Positions 9,086 through 19,178 of a stretch of DNA of 64,000 nt are shown here, in pieces. The position numbers and the translations under genes were made by a program. Within the stretch, counting starts at the first letter, position 1. Each line of letters opens with the position of its first letter. This stretch comes from Tsukamurella conjunctivitidis (GTDB lineage Bacteria; Actinomycetota; Actinomycetes; Mycobacteriales; Mycobacteriaceae), in assembly GCF_007858475.1 (NCBI RefSeq), contig NZ_VIGX01000003.1:310001-374000 (forward strand), in the 5' to 3' direction. The notes beneath the pieces were generated by a model. That model worked only from the letters and a program-made list of their open reading frames with translations, did no database searches and was not told where the DNA came from.

Positions 9086-10081
9086 ATGCGTGCACTGATC
9101 CAGGACGAGTTCGGCGACCCCGCGAGCGTCCTGTCCGTCCGTGACGTCCCACTGCCCGAGCCCCGTCCCGGGCAGGTGCGGATCCGCACCCTGCTGGCGC
9201 CGATCCACAACCACGATCTCTGGACCGTGAAGGGCGACTACGGCTACAAGCCCGCCCTTCCGGCCGCTTCCGGCTCCGAGGCCGTCGGCGTCATCGACGC
9301 GCTCGGCGAGGGCGTCGAGGGCTTCACCGTCGGCCAGCGCGTCGCCACCGGGTCGGCCTTCGGCACCTGGGCCGAGTACTTCGTCGCCGGCGCCGCCGGC
9401 CTCCTGCCGGTCCCCGGCGAGATCTCCGATGAGGCCGCCGCACAGCTCTTCTCGATGCCCTTCAGCGCGATCAGCCTGCTCGACTACCTGAACGTCCAGC
9501 CCGGGCAGTGGATCGTGCAGAACACCGCCAACGGCATGGTCGGGCGCATGCTGGCGCAGCTCGCCACCGCCCGGGGCATCAATGTCACGGGCCTGGTCCG
9601 ACGGTCCGCCGCCATCGACGAGCTGGCCACCTTCGGCGTGCAGAACGTGATCGCCACCGACACCGAGGGCTGGCGCGGGCGCGCCAAGGAGCTCGCGGGT
9701 GAGGCCGGCTACGCGGCCGCCGTCGACTCGATCGGCGGCCCCGCGAGCACCCAGCTCGCGCTCCTCCTCGGCCAGCGCGGCACCCTCGTCTCGTTCGGCG
9801 CGATGAGCGCCACCAACCCGGGCGAGGGAGCGATGCTGGAGATTCCCGTCAACGTCGCGATCTTCAAGGAGATCGTGGCCAAGGGTTTCTGGGGCCGCAC
9901 CGTGAGCCAGGAGATGGATCCCGGCAAGCGGGCCGAGCTGATGGGCGAGGTCGTGCGCGGCGTCGCCTCCGGGACCCTCGCGCTGCCCGTCGACGGGGTG
10001 TACCCGATCGACGAGATCTCCTCCGCCGCAGCGGCGAGCGGGCGCCCCGGCCGCGTGGGCAAGGTGCTGCTGCGTCCCTGA
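9086..10081 (+). CDS. Zinc-independent medium-chain dehydrogenase/reductase (quinone oxidoreductase-like)
   Basis: 331 aa. GroES-like N-terminal domain (VRDVPLPEPRPGQVRIRT, ASGSEAVGVIDALGEGVEGF) and a Rossmann domain with WIVQNTANGMVGRMLAQLATARG in place of the usual GxGxxG. No cluster of zinc-binding Cys is seen, so it belongs with quinone oxidoreductase or trans-2-enoyl reductase-like MDRs that use NADPH. Good Shine-Dalgarno (TTAGGAGA). It lies 35 bases after ohr and may be part of the peroxide-response unit. Substrate unknown. Confidence 0.82.
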   Translation: MRALIQDEFGDPASVLSVRDVPLPEPRPGQVRIRTLLAPIHNHDLWTVKGDYGYKPALPAASGSEAVGVIDALGEGVEGFTVGQRVATGSAFGTWAEYFVAGAAGLLPVPGEISDEAAAQLFSMPFSAISLLDYLNVQPGQWIVQNTANGMVGRMLAQLATARGINVTGLVRRSAAIDELATFGVQNVIATDTEGWRGRAKELAGEAGYAAAVDSIGGPASTQLALLLGQRGTLVSFGAMSATNPGEGAMLEIPVNVAIFKEIVAKGFWGRTVSQEMDPGKRAELMGEVVRGVASGTLALPVDGVYPIDEISSAAAASGRPGRVGKVLLRP

Positions 10082-10110
10082 GCGTGCACCTGCGGGATCG
10101 ACGCGCGCTG

Positions 10111-10518
10111 TCAGCCCACGAGGCGGCGGCGCGCGTCGAGGCCCTGGGCCAGGACGAACAATACGAACTCCCGCAGCGCCTCGCCCGCGAGCGTGCCCGC
10201 AGGGAAGGAGTAGTGCAGCACGAGGTCGGCGGAGACCTCCCGCTCCATGAGTCGCAGGGAGCCGAATTGCACGCTCTCCGTCACGGCCCGCACGTCGGTG
10301 CGGAGCTCATCGGTGAGCGCCAGATCCCAGGCCACCACCTGGGTCAGCGAGTAGACGTCCACGTCGCGCGCGAGTTCGAAGACCTGGACCGAGGCGGGCG
10401 TGTCCCCGAAATCGACGAGCACTGCCTGGTTCTCGTCGCGGCGCAGCGCGACCCCGTCCGCGAGGGCGGATTCGAGGCGCGAGCGCAGCGCGTCCAGGCG
10501 CGGGTCCTGCGCCGTCAC
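10111..10518 (-). CDS. Conserved protein of the Rv2360c type, YbjN/secretion-chaperone-like fold
   Basis: 135 aa from GTG 10516-10518, overlapping the uppS stop (GTGA). The mixed acidic sequence ([50 protein letters not shown]) has no catalytic motif. Position between the zur region and uppS corresponds to Rv2360c in M. tuberculosis. The pattern resembles YbjN/T3SS-chaperone-like proteins, which bind polypeptides; that fold assignment is tentative and no function is established. Confidence 0.75.
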   Translation of the reverse strand: MTAQDPRLDALRSRLESALADGVALRRDENQAVLVDFGDTPASVQVFELARDVDVYSLTQVVAWDLALTDELRTDVRAVTESVQFGSLRLMEREVSADLVLHYSFPAGTLAGEALREFVLFVLAQGLDARRRLVG

Positions 10519-11339
10519 TCGGCGCCCCCGAACCGCCGGTCGCGCTTGGCGTACTCGAGGCACGCGTCCCAGAGGTTCCGCCGGTCGAAGTCGGGGAACA
10601 GCGTGTCCTGGTAGACGTACTCGGCGTACGCGCTCTCCCAGAGCAGAAAGTTCGAAGAGCGCTTCTCCCCCGACGGCCGCAGAAAGAGATCCACGTCCGG
10701 CATGTCGGGCTGATACAGGTACTGCTGGAAGGACTGCTCGGTGATGCGGTCCGGGTTGATCTCCCCCGCCGCGGCCCGGCGCGCGAGCTCGCGTGCGGCG
10801 TCGACGATCTCGGCCCGGCCGCCGTAGTTGACGCACATCGTGAGTGTCATGACCGTGTTGTTCTTGGTGAGCTCCTCCGCGACCTCGAGCTCCTTGATCA
10901 CGCTGGCCCACAGACGGGGACGACGGCCGGCCCACTTCACCCGGACGCCCATCTCGTGCATCTCGTCACGGCGACGGCGGATCACGTCGCGGTTGAAGCC
11001 CATGAGGAAGCGCACCTCCTCCGGGCTGCGCGACCAGTTCTCCGTCGAGAAGGCGTACGCGGACAGCTGTTTCACGCCGATCTCGATGCACCCGCAGACG
11101 GTGTCCATGAGCACGGCCTCGCCGCGCTTGTGCCCCTCGGTGCGGGCCATACCCCGTTCCTTGGCCCAGCGACCGTTGCCGTCCATGACCAGGGCGACGT
11201 GATTCGGTACGAGTTCCGCGGGGATCTCCGGCGGCATCGCGCCCGAGGGGTGCGGATCCGGCGGCCGCACCGCGACCGGCGCCGGTGGCGTCTTCGACCT
11301 ACCCCGCCGCAGTCCCGGCACCGTCGACCTCCCTCTCAC
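10515..11339 (-). CDS. uppS: Isoprenyl transferase (decaprenyl diphosphate synthase)
   Basis: 274 aa cis-prenyltransferase making the long-chain polyprenyl diphosphate carrier for peptidoglycan and arabinogalactan. Family signatures: [12 protein letters not shown] (catalytic Asp53), [22 protein letters not shown] and [26 protein letters not shown]. It matches Rv2361c closely. The GTG at 11337-11339 overlaps the end of recO by about 40 bases; an internal Met before PPEIPAEL is an alternative start that removes the Pro-rich N-terminus. Confidence 0.94.
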   Translation of the reverse strand: MRGRSTVPGLRRGRSKTPPAPVAVRPPDPHPSGAMPPEIPAELVPNHVALVMDGNGRWAKERGMARTEGHKRGEAVLMDTVCGCIEIGVKQLSAYAFSTENWSRSPEEVRFLMGFNRDVIRRRRDEMHEMGVRVKWAGRRPRLWASVIKELEVAEELTKNNTVMTLTMCVNYGGRAEIVDAARELARRAAAGEINPDRITEQSFQQYLYQPDMPDVDLFLRPSGEKRSSNFLLWESAYAEYVYQDTLFPDFDRRNLWDACLEYAKRDRRFGGAE

Positions 11340-12096
11340 CGGCCGCGAGGGCCGGGCTGTGCGGCGCGTGCCGCTCGATCATGGGCAGCGATCGCAGCTG
11401 CCGCCCCACGTGCCACTGTAGGTGCGCCGCGGCGAGCCCGTTCGCCTGCCTGCGCACCCGCTCGCCGGTGGACTCGGCGAAGTCGAAATCGGCCCGCGCG
11501 AGAGCCGCCATCAGATCCAGCACGCCCTGCCCCGGCACCGCTGATCCCGACGGACGGCAGTGCACGCAGACAGCGCCGCCCGCGGCCACGTGGAAGGCGC
11601 GGTGCGGCCCCTCGTCGCCACAGCGGGCGCACAGCGTGAGCGCGGGCGCCCAGCCCGCCGATTCCATGGCGCGCAGGAGGAAGGAGATCAGCACCAGGTC
11701 CCGGTCGCGTACGCCGGCCGCGATGGCCCGCAGTGCGCCGACGGTGAGCCGGTGCAGCTCCATCGCCGGGGCCCGCTCTTCGCCCGCCAGTCGTTCCGCG
11801 GTCTCGATCACGGCGCAGGCCGTGGTGTAGCGCCCGTAATCGCCCGCCAGATCGCCCGAGTAGGCGGCGATCGAGTGCACCTGCGTCACCATGTCCAGGT
11901 TGCGGCCGGGGTGCAGCTGCAGGTCGACGTGGGCGAACAGCTCCAGCCGCGCGCCGAACCGCGACCGCGGCCGGCGCACGCCCTTCGCGACCGCGCGGAC
12001 CAGGCCGTTCTCCCGGGTCAGCAGCGTGAGGATGTAATCGGCCTCCCCCAGCTTGTGCTGCCGCAGCACCACAGCGCTGTCCCGGTACGACCTCAT
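11299..12096 (-). CDS. recO: DNA repair protein RecO
   Basis: 265 aa. N-terminal OB fold ([49 protein letters not shown]) and helical C-terminal domain with the zinc-finger cysteines LCARCGDEG and VCVHC. RecO helps RecR load RecA on SSB-coated DNA. The ATG at 12094-12096 was chosen because homologues begin at SYRDSA/LYRDEA. Upstream of uppS and overlapping it, as in mycobacteria. Confidence 0.93.
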   Translation of the reverse strand: MRSYRDSAVVLRQHKLGEADYILTLLTRENGLVRAVAKGVRRPRSRFGARLELFAHVDLQLHPGRNLDMVTQVHSIAAYSGDLAGDYGRYTTACAVIETAERLAGEERAPAMELHRLTVGALRAIAAGVRDRDLVLISFLLRAMESAGWAPALTLCARCGDEGPHRAFHVAAGGAVCVHCRPSGSAVPGQGVLDLMAALARADFDFAESTGERVRRQANGLAAAHLQWHVGRQLRSLPMIERHAPHSPALAAGEREVDGAGTAAG

Positions 12097-12191
12097 ACCC
12101 TCCATCATCCCACCCCACACCGACGGATACGGCCCCGCCGCGCCGCCACCGTCTGGCACACTGATCTCCGAACGTCACGAGGAGATCAGCT

Positions 12192-12236
12192 ATGACGGAT
12201 TCATCAGGAAAGGTCGCCACGCCGGAGCAGGCGTGA
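12192..12236 (+). CDS. 14-codon leader ORF coupled to the downstream 526-aa gene
   Basis: ATG at 12192 follows a strong GAGGAG (12179-12184) by seven bases and encodes MTDSSGKVATPEQA. Its TGA (12234-12236) overlaps the GTG start of the next gene in a GTGA junction, whereas that GTG has only a weak site of its own. It is probably a coupling leader; alternatively a one-base shift has split a longer N-terminus. Confidence 0.5.
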   Translation: MTDSSGKVATPEQA

Positions 12237-13813
12237 GCACCCCGTTCGAGACGCCCCGCGGCGCGGTACTGCCCCTGCGGGTGAGCATCGCCAGTTGGAT
12301 GCTGGGCGATGGATCGCCTCCCCCACCCATCGTCGGCGAGATCGGCGAATACGTGATCGGCTTCCGAGAGGCGGACGCCCACGACCCGAGCGACGCGGCC
12401 GTCTCCGAGCTCACCGCCCTCGCGATTCCCGACGGTGCGCCGTCCGTCACCGGCCGCGGCGACGAGCGGCGGATGCGATGGCCGACGCGGCTGCGCGGGG
12501 TCGGTTGGGAGGTGTTCTGGGGCGCGTCGCGCCCCGCCTCGGGGCCGGTGCACGTGCGCGGCACCGTCTACGCCGACTACGTCTACGGCGGGCGACCGGT
12601 CCGCGTCCGCGGTCGGATCCTCCGCGTGCAGATCGAATCGGTCCTGATGCATCTCGACGAGGAGCGCGGCCGGTACGTCGCCGTGCCCGGGACCTACCGG
12701 TATCGCGACGTCGACGAATGCCCGCAGTGGTTCGGCGGACCGTCGGAGGCGACGGCCGAGGACGGCGGCATGCGGCAGGAGTGGGCGGCGATCGTCGATC
12801 TCGATCTCGCGGATGTCCCGCCCGCGACACCACGGCCGCGGGTGTGCCCCGACGCTGTTGCGGTCGACGGCGATCGGGTGTGGGTGATCGATCGCGAGCT
12901 TCCGCTTGTAGTGGAGTACGACCTCTCCGGCGAGGACGAACCGACGGAGCACCTCTTGCCCGGCGCGGTGACGCCGAAGGAGGAGTACGAGATCCCGACA
13001 GTGTGGGCCGCCGCGGGTGCGTGCTGGGCGTTCAGGTCGGACGGGGTGTTCCGCATCGCCGACGGGGCCGTCACTCGCGTATCGACCTTGCCGGTCGACT
13101 CCGTCGTCAGCGGCAGCAACACCGCGCTGATCGCGCTCAGCGAGGAGCGGAACACCGTGCGGCTGCACGTGATCGAAGCCGAGGACGTCACGTTGCGCGA
13201 GCCCGTGTACGTAGGTGACGCGCCGCGCTGGGGCGCCGCCACTGACGCGGCGTTCCTCTTGCTGACCTGCAACGGGGAGATCGAACCGGAGGATCGAACC
13301 TTCCGGCTTGTGCGGATCGACGAACGAGGTGGGATCACCGTCGGGCCCGTACTCCACGAGGTCGGCCCCAATCCGGACGGGTTCGGCGGTGCGCCGCCGC
13401 GTGTCTTCACCGGAGGCATGTTCGGCAACCCGACGGCTCTCGAGGTGCGCCCCGACCTCACGGTCGGGCGCAGCCCCCGCACCCTGCAGCGCGGCTGGAG
13501 CATGCGGACGATCGGCGACGACCTGTTCGTCGTCTGTCACCCGGCCGACGGCACCGGCGACGACGGCTGGTGGCCCCTCGAAGGACCGTGCGAGTACCGG
13601 AGTGAGGAGCAGTTCTGGCTGCTGGTCCGCCTGGACGGGGACACGCTCGAACCGGTGGCGGTCGCACCGATCCACATCACGCAGGTGTCCGTCGCTCGGC
13701 ACGGCGACGAACTCCTGGTCGCGACCGGCTCCGGCCTGTTCCGGTGGCGCGGCACGGGTTACTCGGAGCTCGAGGAGATCCCGCTCGCCGCACTCCTCGA
13801 CCAGCACTCCTGA
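12233..13813 (+). CDS. Uncharacterised 526-aa protein, probably beta-propeller-like C-terminus
   Basis: I do not recognise a named family. Residues 1-200 are acidic and mixed (GEIGEYVIGFREADAHDPSDAAV, VHVRGTVYADYVYGG). From about 205 there is a repeated strand pattern of the kind DAVAVDGDRVWVIDRELPLVVEYDLSG, GACWAFRSDGVFRIADGAVTRV and MRTIGDDLFVVCHPAD, suggesting a WD/Kelch-like propeller (inference). No signal peptide or membrane segment is evident, so probably cytoplasmic. GTG start chosen from the coupling with the leader ORF. Between recO and era, where M. tuberculosis has other genes, so an insertion relative to that order. Confidence 0.72.
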   Translation: MSTPFETPRGAVLPLRVSIASWMLGDGSPPPPIVGEIGEYVIGFREADAHDPSDAAVSELTALAIPDGAPSVTGRGDERRMRWPTRLRGVGWEVFWGASRPASGPVHVRGTVYADYVYGGRPVRVRGRILRVQIESVLMHLDEERGRYVAVPGTYRYRDVDECPQWFGGPSEATAEDGGMRQEWAAIVDLDLADVPPATPRPRVCPDAVAVDGDRVWVIDRELPLVVEYDLSGEDEPTEHLLPGAVTPKEEYEIPTVWAAAGACWAFRSDGVFRIADGAVTRVSTLPVDSVVSGSNTALIALSEERNTVRLHVIEAEDVTLREPVYVGDAPRWGAATDAAFLLLTCNGEIEPEDRTFRLVRIDERGGITVGPVLHEVGPNPDGFGGAPPRVFTGGMFGNPTALEVRPDLTVGRSPRTLQRGWSMRTIGDDLFVVCHPADGTGDDGWWPLEGPCEYRSEEQFWLLVRLDGDTLEPVAVAPIHITQVSVARHGDELLVATGSGLFRWRGTGYSELEEIPLAALLDQHS

Positions 13814-13869
13814 AACCTGTCAGCGGTGCGAGAATACTGAGGAACGCGGGCGGAGTACGGGAGGCCGGC

Positions 13870-14082
13870 ATGAGTGACGCGACGCGGGATCCGGTGTCCA
13901 TCGACGAACGCCGGGGCATGATCCGCGTGGTCGTGAGCGGACTTCGCGCGTTCAAGGATCCAGTGCCCCGGCAGATGATCGACTCCGTCGATGGCAGAAC
14001 GGACGACCCCGGGCCGCTCCCGGACACCGGGACGTATCGGAACGCGCGCCCCAACTGGTGGCAGCGGATGCTCGGCCGCTGA
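13870..14082 (+). CDS. Small hypothetical protein, 70 aa
   Basis: Begins MSDATRDPVSIDERRGMIRVVVSG and ends PNWWQRMLGR. GGGAGG lies eight bases before the ATG. Charged and soluble-looking with an amphipathic C-terminus (NWWQRML) that might touch a membrane. No known family recognised. It follows the 526-aa gene by 56 bases and is convergent with era. Confidence 0.5.
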   Translation: MSDATRDPVSIDERRGMIRVVVSGLRAFKDPVPRQMIDSVDGRTDDPGPLPDTGTYRNARPNWWQRMLGR

Positions 14083-14091
14083 GCCGGGCCC

Positions 14092-15048
14092 CTAGAAGCC
14101 GAGCCGTCCCAGCTGTTTCGGGTCGCGCTGCCAGTCCTTCGCCACCTTCACGTGCAGCGAGAGGAACACCTTGCGGCCCAGGAGCTTCTCGATCTCGCCG
14201 CGTGCCGCGGTCCCCACGGACTTCAGGCGCGAGCCGCCCTTGCCGATGATGATCGCCTTCTGCGAGGGCCGCTCCACGTAGAGCAGGGCGTGCACCTCCA
14301 GCATCGCGGGTTTGCCCGACTTCTCCTGCGTCTCCGTCTTCTCCCGCTCCAGCACCTCCTCGATCACGACGGCCAGCGAGTGCGGCAACTCGTCGCGCAC
14401 GCCCTCGAGCGCGGCCTCACGGATGAGCTCGGCCATCATCGTGTCGTCGTCGGTGTCGGTGATCTCGTCGTCCGGGTAGAACGCCGGGCCCGGCTCCATC
14501 TTCGAGGCGAGCAGCTGCACCAGGTCCTCGACCTGCTGGCCGGAGGTGGCGGACACGGGGATCACATCGCACTCCCCGCCGAGGAACGCGGACACTGCCA
14601 TCAACTGCTCCGCGACCTTGTCGCGACCCACCTTGTCGATCTTGGTGACCACGCCGATCAGAGTCGTTCTCGGCGCCATGTGCCGCACCTGATCGAGGAT
14701 GTACCGGTCGCCGGGGCCGATCTTCTCGTCCGCGGGGATGGTCAGGCAGATCGCGTCGACCTCGGAGTAGGTGTCGCGCACCAGGTCGTTCAGCCGCTGC
14801 CCGAGCAGCGTCCGCGGCCGGTGCAGGCCCGGGGTGTCCACGAGGACGAGCTGGCAGTCGGGCCGGTTGACGATGCCGCGGATCGTCGAGCGGGTGGTCT
14901 GCGGGCGCGAGCTGGTGATCGCCACCTTCGCGCCGACCAGAGCATTGGTCAGCGTGGACTTTCCCGTGTTGGGCCGTCCCACGAAGCACACGAAGCCGGA
15001 CCGGAAGTTCTCGCCGTTGTCGCCGTGCGTCTGGGTCTCTTCGGTCAC
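14092..15048 (-). CDS. era: GTPase Era, 16S rRNA-binding ribosome assembly factor
   Basis: 318 aa. G1 GRPNTGKST, G3 DTPGLH and G4 TKID mark the GTPase domain; the C-terminal KH domain contains KAIIIGKGGSRLKSVG, which binds the 3' end of 16S rRNA. The GTG at 15046-15048 overlaps the upstream stop. With ybeY, phoH and the neighbouring CorC-type gene it forms the conserved actinobacterial ribosome-maturation block. Confidence 0.96.
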   Translation of the reverse strand: MTEETQTHGDNGENFRSGFVCFVGRPNTGKSTLTNALVGAKVAITSSRPQTTRSTIRGIVNRPDCQLVLVDTPGLHRPRTLLGQRLNDLVRDTYSEVDAICLTIPADEKIGPGDRYILDQVRHMAPRTTLIGVVTKIDKVGRDKVAEQLMAVSAFLGGECDVIPVSATSGQQVEDLVQLLASKMEPGPAFYPDDEITDTDDDTMMAELIREAALEGVRDELPHSLAVVIEEVLEREKTETQEKSGKPAMLEVHALLYVERPSQKAIIIGKGGSRLKSVGTAARGEIEKLLGRKVFLSLHVKVAKDWQRDPKQLGRLGF

Positions 15049-15368
15049 GTCAGGGCCTCTCCACGCGCGTCGAACAACAGGATCGGTGCCGTCGGCGACA
15101 CCTCGTGCAGGGCCGCCACGCCTGGATCGGCGCCATCGGCGGTACCCACGAGAACGGCGGCCTCGAAGCCCTCCGCCCCGGAGCTCAGGGCCGCGGCGAC
15201 GGCCACCTGCAGCCCCGTCATCGCCAGGGACGACAGGGCGACGGGGGCGCCCGCGTAGGTGCGGCCGTCGAGGTCCCGGACCGCGGCGCCGTGCGCTGCG
15301 CCGGCCCGGCCCATCGCGCCGCGCGCGAGGGTCACCAGCTTGCGGTCCTCGTCGGAGGTCTCGGTCAC
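15045..15368 (-). CDS. Rv2365c-type protein, degenerate cytidine-deaminase-like fold
   Basis: 107 aa. Pattern [57 protein letters not shown] resembles the start of cytidine deaminases (KLVxxAR, dG..y.G..v). The zinc ligands are absent: no HAE and no PCxxC, and the protein has no Cys at all. So it is unlikely to deaminate by the usual mechanism. Locked between era and the CBS-domain gene with overlaps on both sides, as in mycobacteria, suggesting a structural or regulatory role. Confidence 0.78.
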   Translation of the reverse strand: MTETSDEDRKLVTLARGAMGRAGAAHGAAVRDLDGRTYAGAPVALSSLAMTGLQVAVAAALSSGAEGFEAAVLVGTADGADPGVAALHEVSPTAPILLFDARGEALT

Positions 15369-16690
15369 ACGGACTCCTTCTGATCGTTCTCGGTTGCGGG
15401 CCCGTCGTCCGACGGTGCGCCGTCCTCGGCCTCGGCCCTGCGCACGAGGACCGTCGAGATCCGCATCCGGCCGCGGCGATCGGTCGCGCCCTCGGCCTCC
15501 AGCAGCAGGCCGTGCGCCCGGGCCGCGGAGCCCGGCAGGGGCACCCTGCCCAGCGCCAGCCCGAGGAGGCCGCCGACCGTGTCGACCTCGTCCTCCTCGA
15601 TCTCCTCGTCGAAGAGCTCGCCCAGCGTTTCCAGGTCGAGCCGGGCGGACACCCGGAACACCCCGTCGCCGAGTTCCTCCACGGGCGCGATCTCACCGGC
15701 GTCGTACTCGTCGGTGATCTCGCCGACGATCTCCTCCAACACGTCCTCGATGGTCACCAGACCGGCGATCGAACCGTACTCGTTGACCAGGACGGCCATG
15801 TGGTTGTTGGTGTGCTGCATCTCGCGCAGCAGCGCATCGACGGGCTTCGAATCGGGCACGAAGACCGCCGGCCGGGCCATCCGGCCCACCTCGATCGCGT
15901 GGCGGTCGGCACCGTCGGGCAGGGCGACGAGGTCCTTGAGATAGACGACCCCGCGCACGTCGTCGACGTTCTCCCCGATGACGGGGATGCGGGAGTGGCC
16001 GGAGCGGACGGCGAGCCGGGTCGCCTGCGAGACCGACTTGTCGGCCTCGATCCACACGATCTCCGGGCGCGGCACCATGACCTCGCGCGCCGCGGTGTCG
16101 CCGAGCTCGAAGACGGACTGGATCATCTTGCCCTCGTCCTCGTCCACCACGCCGCGCTGCTGCGCGAGGTCGACGAGCTCGCGCAGCTCGACCTCGGTGG
16201 CGAACGGGCCGTTGCGGTAGCCGCGGCCGGGGGTGATCGCGTTACCGAGCAGGATGAGCAGGCGCGTGATCGGCCCCATCAGGATCGCGATCGCCTGCAG
16301 CAGGACCGCGGTCGAGCACCCGAGCGTGTAGGCGTGCTGGCGGCCGAGGGTGCGGGGGCCCACGCCGATCAGGACGTAACTGACCACCGTCATCACAACG
16401 GCGGTGACCACCGCGGTCCACACGGTGGACAGGTAGCGGTCGAGCACGAGGAAGACGAGGACCGTGGAGAGGACCTCGCACGCGGTGCGCAGCAGCACCA
16501 CGAGGTTGACGTAGAGGGGTCGGTTGACGAGGACGCGCTGCAGGCGCTTCGCGCCGGGCCGGCCCTCCTCCACGAGGTCCTCGACGCGCGCCGGTGACAC
16601 CGTGAGCAGAGCGGAGTCGACGGCCGCGAACAGCCCGCCCAGCAGGACCAGTGCGACGACGCCGACGATCAGCAGGATCGACGAGGACAC
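15365..16690 (-). CDS. CNNM/CorC-family membrane protein with CBS domains (hemolysin family)
   Basis: 441 aa. N-terminal DUF21/CNNM membrane domain (hydrophobic segments near 5-25, 60-80, 88-105 and 125-145), a CBS pair ([22 protein letters not shown], then [17 protein letters not shown] with [21 protein letters not shown]) and a C-terminal CorC/HlyC domain ([19 protein letters not shown]). Relatives are implicated in magnesium or cobalt efflux; the older name hemolysin is historical. Equivalent to Rv2366c by position. Overlaps the next gene by four bases. Confidence 0.9.
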   Translation of the reverse strand: MSSSILLIVGVVALVLLGGLFAAVDSALLTVSPARVEDLVEEGRPGAKRLQRVLVNRPLYVNLVVLLRTACEVLSTVLVFLVLDRYLSTVWTAVVTAVVMTVVSYVLIGVGPRTLGRQHAYTLGCSTAVLLQAIAILMGPITRLLILLGNAITPGRGYRNGPFATEVELRELVDLAQQRGVVDEDEGKMIQSVFELGDTAAREVMVPRPEIVWIEADKSVSQATRLAVRSGHSRIPVIGENVDDVRGVVYLKDLVALPDGADRHAIEVGRMARPAVFVPDSKPVDALLREMQHTNNHMAVLVNEYGSIAGLVTIEDVLEEIVGEITDEYDAGEIAPVEELGDGVFRVSARLDLETLGELFDEEIEEDEVDTVGGLLGLALGRVPLPGSAARAHGLLLEAEGATDRRGRMRISTVLVRRAEAEDGAPSDDGPATENDQKESV

Positions 16691-16693
16691 GGC

Positions 16694-17229
16694 TCAGTCC
16701 CGCCGCCCCAGGAAGCCGGTGCGGCCCAGCAGCTTGTCGTCGCGAGCGGACTGACGGGCGCGGCGCTCCTTGTCCCGCTGCTGCGCGTAGTACTCGGCGA
16801 GGATGCTGTCCTGGAGCGCGAACATCTCACGCTCCTCGTCGGGCTCGGCGTGGTCGAACCCCAGGAGGTGCAGCACGCCGTGCACGGTGAGCACGTTGAG
16901 CTCGTGCGCGGTGGAGTGCCCCGCGGCGGTGGCCTGCTCCGCGGCGAACTGCGGGCACAGCACGATGTCGCCGAGCGTCGCCGGCCCGGCGTCGGTCATG
17001 TCCGGGCGCCCGCCCGGGGTGAGCTCGTCCATCGGGAAGCTCATGACGTCGGTGGGGCCGGGCAGGTCCATCCACTTCACGTGCAGGTCGGCCATGGTGT
17101 CGAGGTCGACGGCGAGCATGTTCAGCTCGGCGCCCGGGTGCACGTCCATCGCGGCGATGGCGAAGCCGGCAACGGCCACCACCTCCGCCTCATCGACGTC
17201 GAAACCCGACTCGTTGGCGAATTCGATGC

Positions 17230-17233
<4 letters not shown>
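16694..17233 (-). CDS. ybeY: Endoribonuclease YbeY, rRNA maturation factor
   Basis: 179 aa. The zinc-binding hallmark [16 protein letters not shown] is intact, and [12 protein letters not shown] and [10 protein letters not shown] are conserved family segments. YbeY acts in 16S rRNA 3'-end processing and ribosome quality control. The charged tail after [13 protein letters not shown] is typical of actinobacterial versions. Its start overlaps the phoH stop by four bases. Confidence 0.95.
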
Positions 17234-18288
<1,055 letters not shown>

Positions 18289-18400
18289 TCCTTGTCTCGG
18301 CGGTCACCGCGCCTGACGGTGCGGATACGCCCAGTTTAGTACCGCTGACCCCGGGAAGGCCCGTGGGTTTCGCCCGCGGCCGATCCCGCCGCGGCGCGCG

Positions 18401-19120
18401 TCACCGGACGGACAGTTCCTCGATGGCCGCGAGGGTGGCGGCGTGCCCCTTCGAACCGGGCTCGAGGAAGTCGTCGTGCCCCTCGCCCTCGATCATCGTG
18501 AGCGTCGCGTCCATGCCGTTCTCCTGCGCCTGCGAGAGGAACCACTCGGAGAGCTGGTACGGCACCTGTTCGTCGAGCCGGCCGTGCAGCGCCCGCACGC
18601 GCGTCGAGAAGGGCATCGCCGCGACGGGGCTGGCCTGCGCGAAGGTCCGCTTGATGAGCCGCTGGTTGGCGTTCGGCGCGAGGTCGAAGAGCAGGCGCAT
18701 CGACTGGTCGCCGTCGCCGCGCTCGATGAGGTCGAGCACGCCACCGCGGGAGATCACACCGAGCAGGTCGGGGCGCTGCGCGGCGGCCCAGACCGCGAGG
18801 GTGGCGCCGGCGCTGTGGGCCGCGACGATGTGCCCGGCGCCCTTGGCGAGCTTGGCGGTGCCGTAGTCGATCGCAGCGAGGACATCGTCGCCGAGGATCG
18901 GCCACACCACGCCCGGTTCGCCGACGCGGCGGTACTCGATGTTCCACACCGGGTAGCCGCGGTCGTTGAGGTCCTTGGCGACCTTGGACTCCATCGTCAT
19001 CGAGTACAGGTTCCGCCAGTAACCGCCGTGCACCAGGGTGACCAGCGGCTTGTCGGCGTCCCCCGGGTAGAAGTGCCCGTGCTGCGATTCCTCGCTGCCG
19101 TAGAAGATGCGACGCGCCAT
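18401..19120 (-). CDS. Alpha/beta hydrolase, kynurenine formamidase/esterase-like
   Basis: 239 aa. Oxyanion motif HGGYW, nucleophile elbow AAHSAGA (Ser), candidate acid in HGRLDEQVP and His in GEGHDDFLEPG give a plausible catalytic triad. The HGGYW motif and short length resemble arylformamidases and HSL-type esterases. No signal peptide. Substrate unknown. Lies between rsmE and phoH on the same strand, with 58 bases to the rsmE stop. Confidence 0.82.
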   Translation of the reverse strand: MARRIFYGSEESQHGHFYPGDADKPLVTLVHGGYWRNLYSMTMESKVAKDLNDRGYPVWNIEYRRVGEPGVVWPILGDDVLAAIDYGTAKLAKGAGHIVAAHSAGATLAVWAAAQRPDLLGVISRGGVLDLIERGDGDQSMRLLFDLAPNANQRLIKRTFAQASPVAAMPFSTRVRALHGRLDEQVPYQLSEWFLSQAQENGMDATLTMIEGEGHDDFLEPGSKGHAATLAAIEELSVR

Positions 19121-19178
19121 CGTGTCCGAGCACTCCTTCGTCCCAGCCGCCGGACGGCACCCCGCCGATCCGGTTCGT

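Noticed and set aside
11336-13807. An 823-codon minus-strand open frame
   Set aside because: Antisense to the 526-aa gene and out of frame with recO; composition is that of a shadow.
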